Shown: positions 56,801 to 64,000 of the stretch, piece after piece
Position numbering within the stretch: the first letter of the stretch is position 1
Layout: each line of letters begins with the position of its first letter
NCBI GenBank assembly: GCA_949752735.1
Contig: OX457038.1
Coordinates: forward strand, 22,380,655 to 22,444,654
Direction: 5' to 3'
DNA length: 64,000 bases
Source of the DNA: Lumbricus terrestris
Lineage: Eukaryota > Annelida > Clitellata > Crassiclitellata > Lumbricidae
Program-made: the position numbers and the translations under genes
Notes under the pieces: model-generated
Told to the model about the DNA's origin: nothing
What the model saw: only the letters and a program-made list of their open reading frames with translations
Database searches by the model: none

Positions 56801-57350
56801 GATAGCGGGAGGGATGCTGTACCTCTTCAGCTCACTGCTGATCTTCTGCGCTAGGTCCTTCGTGTTGATCTCTTCCATCTCCAGGTGTTGGTGTTGGTGG
56901 TGGTGTTGGTGGCGACCGCCATTGCCAGACAGTCGTTCGAGGCCCCCATGGGAAAGATGATCGTTCTCTTAGAGTTCCTTTTGCCAGACGAAGGCTGGCA
57001 ACGCGAGGGGGAGAATAACGCAACGAGAAGAGGCTCGTAGTGTGCGGGTTGGGACTGGACGACGGCTGGAGGACACGCGACGACGACGATGGAACAGCGG
57101 ATGGTAGGGGCAGTCCCCTTCGGGCGTAGGGTTCGTGTGGTGAGTTGAATGTTGCGTCACGGATAGCAAACCCTTGTCATGTTTGTGTGTTCTCGGCAGG
57201 TGCCCGTAGGCCTGGCTTCTGTAGAGAGACGATATTGACTGCCCCTGGTGACCGTTGATGCCGCCGTTCGTTCCAGCACCGACCCAATGTACATTTTGTT
57301 CGATGGACTGACCCGAGATCTGGAATGAACCCCTCTCCAACGCCGTTTGA
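56801..57350 (-). pseudogene. Captured Onecut/HNF6-type fragment, start of CUT domain
   Basis: The minus strand reads a His/Gln run then LEMEEINTKDLAQKISSELK and RYSIP (56884-56810), which is the highly conserved start of the CUT domain of Onecut (HNF6) transcription factors, including the His-rich segment that precedes it. After SIP the match ends (PAIDSD, stop), so only ~23 residues of the ~80-residue CUT domain are present and the homeodomain is absent. Upstream, the same frame contains RSQAYGHLP and NGHQGQSISSLYRS, with a TAA stop before the His run. It cannot encode a DNA-binding factor. It is transposon cargo, mobile with the foldback element. Confidence 0.85.
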
Positions 57351-58551
57351 TGTCATGCAGCATGCTTTGATGGAGATGATGCTGATGATGATGTGGATGG
57401 GTTGGCGGTGGATGGGATTGTAGAAGATGGATTCCATTCGCCTTCTACCCCGTTCCGCTTCTCCTCCGCCTCCTCCTCCGCAAGATCCATCCATTTCCGA
57501 GACACTTCCGCTTGTCACGAACCCAAAAGTTCCCTTGACGAACTCCTCGGAAACGCTTCCGATCGCTGCCATTTTAGTTTTCTTGCAGTGTCACATTTGC
57601 AAAGTTGATTTCATTGCTTTCCGTGACCTAAAAAATGCTAAGTTGGAGTCCGAATTCATGTTTTCATTGCATACATCACTTCACTTATAGCAATTTCAAC
57701 ATTCTGGCCGCCATTTCCCCGCCATTTTTGTTTTCTTCCAGTGCTACATACTTGTCTTTGATTCCATTGCATGCCTAGAACCGTAACATCTTAAGTTAAA
57801 TTGCAAAATCGTGTTCATATCACATGCAATACCCGACTTACAGCCTTTTTAAGCAATAGGCCGCCATTTTGGCCGCCATCTTGTTTTCCCATGCAACCGC
57901 TATAAATCACGCTTACTAACCGCGATTTTCGTTCTCAGACGGGTCAAATTAGTCCAGGAAAGCATGTCATCAAATTGTTACATGATCTGCTTCTAACAGT
58001 ATCATTTCCAGATTCCATGCCTTCTCCAATTGGCGGTCATCTTTTTCCCCGCCAAAATTAGACCACTTGCCGTGGTCCAATTTCTTGTAACTTTTAGTAT
58101 GTTCGACACCAGACCCAAGATACCAGAAAATCATCATAAGACACCTTCTTACAATTTTGGGGATCATTTCGTAGATTGACCCGACTATACAACCTTTTGA
58201 AGCAAATATTGGTCCTCATTTTGGCCGCCATCTTGTTTTCCCATGCAACCGCTAAAAATTAAGCTTTCTAACCACGATTTTCGTTTTCAGGAGGGTCAAA
58301 TTAGTCTAGAAAAGCATGTTAGCAAATTATTACATGATTTGCTTCCAACAGTACCATTTCCAGATTCCATGCCTTGTCCAATTGGCGGCCATCTTTTTTC
58401 CCGCCAAAATTAGACCACTTGCCGTGGTCCGATTTCTTGTAACTTTTAGTATGTTCATCACCAGACCTATGACAACGAAAAATCGTCATAAAACGTTTTC
58501 TTGCAATTTTTTGGGGGTTCACCGAAGTTATTTCGTAGATTGACCCGACTA

Positions 58552-58972
58552 GAGAGTGAGCTAGGGAACAGGCGCAGCTCAAGTGGAAGGACATTCCATA
58601 CCACCGGGCCAACCAGAGAAAAAGCACGACTCTGCATGACGGAGGTACGAGCAAACGGTACCAAGAGCACTTCCCTATCAGCTGAGCGTAGGAACCGACC
58701 AGTCCGAATACTTGACACAGACCGACAAAGATCAAGTAGGTAAGTTGGAGCAAGACCTAGCTGGCATCTCCATTCCATATCAAGGAAGAGATTCTGTATT
58801 CGATGCGCTGACGGACAGGGAGCCAATGCAGAACCTCCAGCATGTGATTTGTAACGTGACCAAATTTGGGCAGTTGACCAATGAGGCGCGCCGCAGAGCG
58901 TATAGAATACGGTCAATAGAAGATAATCGACCAGATGGTAAAAAGCATAGAGGGATAGGCAATAGTCAAGTA
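58552..58972 (-). mobile_element. CR1-like LINE fragment (right of the foldback element)
   Basis: Continues 55261: the minus strand encodes SRAFSLVGPVVWNVLPLELR and related RT C-terminal text, close to 43820-44230. Truncated at about 58972. Confidence 0.85.
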
Positions 58973-60932
58973 TATACAGGTTTTGGTATGGGCCTATAAC
59001 TTGCATAAACAATTGTAGAGCCGTAGAAGTTTACGCTTGGATGTATATTTTCATTCATATCGTAGCGAATATACACGCGCGTGTGGGTGTACGACTGTAC
59101 GTGTGTGTTCGTGCCTATATCTAAACGTGCATGGAGACTGGAATAATGCCTAAACATATACCCTACGGCCACGTGTGATATATTTAAGCCTACATTTAGA
59201 ACGACCTACATTAGGCTACATAGGATGACAATCACATTAATTAGCTGCTCCTTCAAAAACTGAACAGCGCTTTTAAAACAATAGGCCTATGATGGGCCTA
59301 TAGCGCTTATAGCCCATGATTATTGCAGCACAGCTGCACTTCAATACAAGTGCAAGTCGTGGGCCTTGCTGTAGTGCGCAACTGGTCGACTTGAGAATGA
59401 CCCGTTTATGGCGAGAGAGTTGCGACCGCCAAGTAGCCTAGCTAGTCTGTACCTCAGGCTCAGCTTACACTTAGCTAGCTATACAAGCCAGAACTCGCCT
59501 GACGAAAGTCTGAACTGTCTGATCTCCGCCTGGAGATCAGATCAGATTCCATCGAGGAGCAAAATCCCCAGGGCCCATATGCACATAAGGGTTTAACTCT
59601 TGTATATGGCTTAAATCTGGCCTAATCGGGAATACTGGGTTATTTCCGTATGCACGGCTTGAGATTAGCGAACTAAACTAGGTATAACGTTATTCCAATT
59701 CCGAGGAAGGAGTAAACCGGCTATTCCCATTGTGAACAATAGACGGCCGACGTTAGCTGGACAGCGTGAACAATAGGCAGCCGTCGATATTTCCCTGGGG
59801 CCCGTCTTTAGGTCTGAATCTGTTTACCCCACGCTGGCAACGATCGCATATAAATATCTTTCACGCATGCGCGCTCAGCTATAACCTATTGAATTGGGGG
59901 AAGAGCAAGCGTCATGCATCGTCGGGTGCAAGGAATGTGTAGTTTAGTTATGCTCTGTGCTATTTTATTTCGTGCATACGGATAAATTCCAATGGCTAAA
60001 TCGGGAATTACTAAGTCGCGTTTAGGCACTATACATTGATTACCTTATGCCTTGTCCTGTGTATACCAGCCCAGGTTATCAGTCGTACCGCTTCATCGAA
60101 CGTAGTGCAACGGACGGCCGTTGACAGAGCAATGTGCTCTGAGTCCTTCCTCCTCTCTTCCAATCTTGGCAGCTCTCGAGACGCCAACCTTGATCCGCTT
60201 CTCTTTAGCCGATGTGCCACATTTTGACCTGTTGATCTATATATTCTTTTTCAACCTTTTCCACCTCCTCGCGTAACTACTCAACTCAACCTATCTCTGA
60301 ATGGGTGTCATCAAAGCCTGTGTGCCTTCCCCCTTCCCTTTCAACGAGTCTAGGAGAGTTAACCCGGACATTCCCTCCGAAGTTTTCCCCGACATCTTTC
60401 ATCCGGACTTTTCTGCACCCGGCCCCGGGTAAATTCCCCCAGCCATTCGCCCCAGTTTGGTTCGTATGTTAGACAAACAAGACATGTCTATGGTCGCCGA
60501 TTTTTAGGGGCAGCCAATCTTGCCAAGTAAACACATATTTTTGGGGGACATTCATAAATGAAACAAGGGTGGCTTATTTTCTAATTTCTCATTTGCTAGA
60601 TAGGAAGAGATTGGGCACGCAAGCGACTCGATTAGCCTCTGCTGCACAAATGCCCACCCACGGCCCCGTCACGAGGTTCCTCCTAATTTTCACTGAAAGC
60701 TGGTAGACGAACGAGTACGTCGAGTAGTCTACTCGCCGGTATAAGCGAGGACCCACGGTTGAAGACCGAAGGACGGACGATTGAGCACATTGACGCTGAG
60801 AGATGGTGTTTCTGTACAATTAGGCTACTTATGGCATTATGGAACAGGTATTCGCCGAATTGATTGCTGTCACCCCCTCACCACGTTGAGATGTGGATTG
60901 GGATTCAGGGAAAAGAAACTTCCAGACATATA
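58973..60932. other. Unassigned sequence, about 2 kb
   Basis: Both strands have only short unrecognised frames. 60350-60470 contains degenerate CCCGGACATT/CCGGACTTTT words like the other word arrays. I see no exon of the lectin gene here. Confidence 0.4.
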
Positions 60933-61478
60933 CAGGGTGGGCCATAGAAAGACTTCCTACGTTTTTTCAATATCTTGGCCAGAAGTAAGAATTTCGAAAT
61001 AAAATTTTACAGGCGTAAAGACAATAATATTCCTATTATTTTACACATGATGGCCAATTTTCATAAGAATATTTCAAACAGAACAAAAGTTATAGCACGT
61101 TCAGTTCACCAACTGTTTTTTGACGATTAAAAAGCGTAGCTAACAGCAACAAAAAGTAGCAGAAACGATTTTATTAAATCATCTCTCAATAACTGTTAGG
61201 CCTATCAAATGAACTTAATAGTGCTTCCCAACTTGTGTTCAATGTGTCCACCATCAGTGCTCAAACTTGTAGTATTGAGTCTCTTTGTAAAGTTCTTGAT
61301 GGCCTTGTTGGTGTGCCCCAGAGGTCAATCTTCCCATACCAACTCCAATGCGACGATCAATTCTCTTATGACTATTAGTTTCTGTTGCAGATTGTAGTAT
61401 TTCTCCAGCATAATTCTCCGCAATTGAACCATCGAGTTCAAATCCGGGTATATTTGAGACCATTGGCCTTCTCAATGA
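60933..61478 (-). mobile_element. 3' end of a mariner-like element, truncated
   Basis: The plus strand at 60931 reads TACAGGGTGGGCCATAGAAAG, a mariner TIR preceded by TA. On the minus strand a transposase-like C-terminus with DGGHIEHK (near 61240) lies upstream of a non-coding tail. The 5' part of the element is missing. Confidence 0.6.
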
Positions 61479-61531
61479 AACAGGGCCACATCAAGGCTAG
61501 TGCGTCCTGGGTGTTGTGATAAATTTGCGGG

Positions 61532-63851
61532 CAGTGGCGGCGCCAGGATTTCAGGTTTGGGGGGGCTGAAGCCCCAAGCCTTTCTCCCTCCCAGAGACGC
61601 AACTACAACATTTTCTTTCCAGGGCAGTCATATTGCAATCGCGCGAAGCAGCGAGTGCCGAATGCATGAACGAAGCACATACCGACCAAGGGTTTTACAA
61701 GAAATTGTGCACTGGCACAAAGGCGCTCCACATTGCAAGATGTAGTTGGAGATTGAGTGGGTTATTTAAACGAAGTCAGCAATAATTGTTGAGGTTTTTG
61801 ATTTTTGGTGTATCCGGCCGCAATCCTAGATTAAGTTCCGAATTATCATAAACAAAGGTGTCCAACTAAGGTAGCAAAAGAGAATGGGAGGTCCTCAAAC
61901 GCGTCCGCGTAAAGTCTATGCCGTGCCCGCGCTGTACCATACCCCGAAATTTCAGTCATCTGGGCCGAGTTGGTGACCGAGCTGAGCAAAGGCGATACAG
62001 TATATACAGTGCGTGTGCACACAGTAGCCCGAGTAGCTATGTGGTGCAGACAGTGAGGTAATGTAAAGTCCCTATTGTCTTTGACGTGCCGATATGCAAG
62101 CACTCAAAAACCACGTTGACTAGAGTTCCAAGTTATCACAACAAGAGGTGTCCAACACCGAATTAATATTCAGAAATTCCACAATACAATGGTGTGCAAT
62201 TCAGTATTATCGTATAAAAAGTCAACCATGGACACAGACTCGATATCCAAGCTGTCACAATAAAAGGCGTCCAACACAGCATTAATATCCAGAAATTTTA
62301 CAATAAAATGGTGTGCAATTCAGTATTATCGTATAAAAAGCCGGCCATGGACACGGACTCGAGTTCCAAGTTATCACAATAAAGGTGTCCAACACAGTAT
62401 TAATACTCAGAAATTTTACAATAAAAAAGTAATCAGAATAATGGATGGATCCGATTTGACCAGGGTCTATGACAACAGAGACCGTTATCCTGGACTAATC
62501 ACAAATAAAAATAAATCACAATAAAGGTGTCTAACAGTGCATTAATATTCAGAAATTCTACAATAAAATGGTGTGCAATTCAGTATTATCGTATAAAAAG
62601 TCAACCATGGACACAGACTCAAGTTCCAAATTATCACAATAAAGGTGTCCAACACAGTATTAATACTCAGAAACTTTACAATAAAAAAGTAATCAGAATA
62701 ATGGATGGATCTGATTTGACCAGGGTCTATGACAACAGAGGCCGTTATCCTGGACTAATCACAAATAAAAATAAATCACAATAAAGGTGTCTAACAGTGC
62801 ATTAATATTCAGTAATTTTACAATAAAATGGTGTGCAATTCAGTATTATCGTATAAAAAGTCAACCATGGACACAGACTCGAGTTCCAAGTTATCACAAT
62901 AAAGGTGTCCAACACAGTATTAATACTCAGAAATTTTGCAATAAAAAAGTAATCACAATAATGGATGGATCCGATTTGACCAGGGTCTATGACAACAGAG
63001 GCCGTTACCCTGGACATTCAATTAAAATAATCACAAATAAAAATAAATCACAATAAAGGTGTCCAACAGCATTCACAGGACACTATTATAATTATCTGCC
63101 TGCATATTACTAATGACAGAAAACAGTTTAAGTTTCCTTAATACAAAAATATGCATGCTTAGATATAAATTATGCACACAATTATTTTATGTATTATATA
63201 TATATATATAATTATCTGAACACAAATGTTTTACTTCTTAGTTGACCATTATATCAAACGTAGACCTACATTCCCAGACAGTGGTGGTATAGACAACAAG
63301 AATATAGCAATTATTATACCGAATATAACAAGAGCGCACACATTTGAGGTGTGTAAGAGAAACATGACGCAAATCTGACAACTACATTGCTGTGTCAAAG
63401 GCATTTCTGGATAAAACGCAATCTTCTGGATAACCAGCAGTCTGTAATATTATTTTCATGCATGATGTGCAGTACAGATGCAACACGACTATGGAAGTCT
63501 TTAAAAATTTTACATATTGCAGAGCTGTAAGTGAACTCGAAATTGTTCAGCTCACTTTTGGTAGGGCGGACAGCTTCCATTCCATAAAGAAGACACGGTT
63601 TACAACGGGCAGCTACTAAATGCAACAAAACTGGTTCACTAAATCTGTATCATTTGCTATGCAACGAATTAAATGACCTATACAACTTAGTATATATATA
63701 TATATATGTATATAGTTGATTTTGATGCCATTGACCATTGTCCAGCTTTCTTATTACGAAATAAGCAGTAATGGATATTTTCTGCTTTTTGCTTTGGGGG
63801 GCTGAGCCGCATTTAGGGGCTATAACCCCTAGCCCTCTGACAACGCCACTG
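61532..63851. mobile_element. hAT-like element or fused ends, carrying a tandem array
   Basis: The left end CAGTGGCGGCGCCAGG matches the MITE at 54173, with GGGGGGGCTGAAGCC after it. The right end at 63851 is the inverse of CAGTGGCGTTG, preceded by GGGGGGCTGAGCC. No 8-bp duplication is found (TTTGCGGG versus GCGCAAGC), so the ends may belong to different copies. The interior contains a tandem array and short (TA)n runs at 63193 and 63690. Confidence 0.55.
62110..63065. repeat. Higher-order tandem repeat (about 260 bp made of ~120-bp subunits)
   Basis: Subunits begin ATCACAATAAAGGTGTCCAAC and alternate two types: one with ATGGTGTGCAATTCAGTATT, the other with AATGGATGGATCCGATTTG. The 260-bp doublet is repeated at 62384-62643, 62643-62903 and 62903-63060. 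Near-identical 85- and 89-codon frames at 62527 and 62787 are by-products. Confidence 0.88.
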
Positions 63852-64000
63852 GCGCAAGCATCTACGCTATGATTATATAGTTGATTGCAGGAGGGAGAAA
63901 ACCCTAAACATTCTTTTGTGACGATGATTAATTTTGTGAAATATGCGAAAAATCAACAGAAAATACAGCTCTGCACCACTTTTTGAAGGACTAGGCAATT
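63852..64000. other. Window end, nothing recognised
   Basis: AT-rich sequence without a visible feature. Confidence 0.4.

Larger units (their letters stand above)
55262..58551. mobile_element. Foldback (long inverted repeat) transposon, 3.3 kb
   Basis: Starts TAGTCGGGTCAAT and ends with the inverse, ATTGACCCGACTA. It is flanked by GAG (55259-55261 and 58552-58554) inside a LINE, so the empty site is known. The arms are about 1.4 kb each (55262-56706 and 56873-58551, the right arm with ~240 extra bp at 56925-57165). Each arm has two ~355-bp direct repeats (AGTCGGGTCAAT...AAGATGGCGGCC) and then a third, diverged part. The centre carries captured host gene sequence. No transposase gene is seen. 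Confidence 0.9.

Noticed and set aside
61532..63851. Single hAT insertion with 8-bp duplication
   Set aside because: Flanking octamers do not match, so one clean insertion cannot be claimed.

Overview
The window is eukaryotic (metazoan) DNA. It has split exons with GT-AG introns, long dinucleotide and tetranucleotide arrays, LINEs, LTR retroelements and many DNA transposons, and no compact operons. The repeat mix (CR1/L2-like LINEs with short tandem tails, abundant hAT-type elements, a foldback element, a maT-type mariner) and a captured fragment of an Onecut/HNF6-type gene suggest a marine invertebrate. The phylum cannot be fixed from sequence alone.

The only host gene I can support lies on the minus strand and spans more than 41 kb. 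Three exons (42944-43151, 22295-22496, 2048-2217) have consistent intron phases and GT donors. They encode the first ~193 residues of a ricin-B-type (beta-trefoil, QxW) lectin with no signal peptide. The gene continues past the left edge. Its two ~20 kb introns hold most of the rest of the window.

Layout by region. 3.0-18.1 kb: three copies (A, B, C) of a related TIR transposon. Copy B is split by a composite insertion (4290-11704) that contains a pol-less gag-protease LTR element and a rearranged LINE. It is also invaded by a TIR element (12326-14182) that itself contains a hAT element. 18.1-22.3 kb: TATG/CATA microsatellites invaded by a dead DD37D mariner and a hAT element, then a tRNA-derived SINE. 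22.6-27.8 kb: a relic of an LTR-element leader ORF, a Merlin-like MITE, a nearly complete L2-like LINE with a 2A-like motif, and another LINE tail. 28-34 kb: tandem repeats, hAT fragments, and an endonuclease/RT LINE interrupted by a hAT MITE. 34.7-39 kb: a minus-strand LINE split by a hAT element carrying a satellite array. 39-42.8 kb: a second copy of the hAT element, a decayed LINE and a purine-rich tract. 43.7-53.2 kb: a minus-strand LINE split by a young pol-less gag-protease LTR element with 1.87 kb LTRs, a hAT element full of ACTCGG words, and arrays of GGTAATTGTCC-like words. 53.3-58.9 kb: a (CACACGAA)-type array, a Tc1-like remnant, and a 3.3 kb foldback element holding the Onecut fragment. 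59-64 kb: mostly unrecognised sequence, a mariner 3' end, and a hAT-like element with a higher-order tandem repeat.

Most long ORFs belong to mobile elements and most are broken. The most unusual items are the two gag-protease LTR elements without reverse transcriptase, one with an extra zinc-finger/acidic ORF where pol should be and one with coding sequence inside its LTR; the foldback element that captured a CUT-domain fragment; and the repeated-word architecture at the ends of several unrelated non-autonomous transposons.
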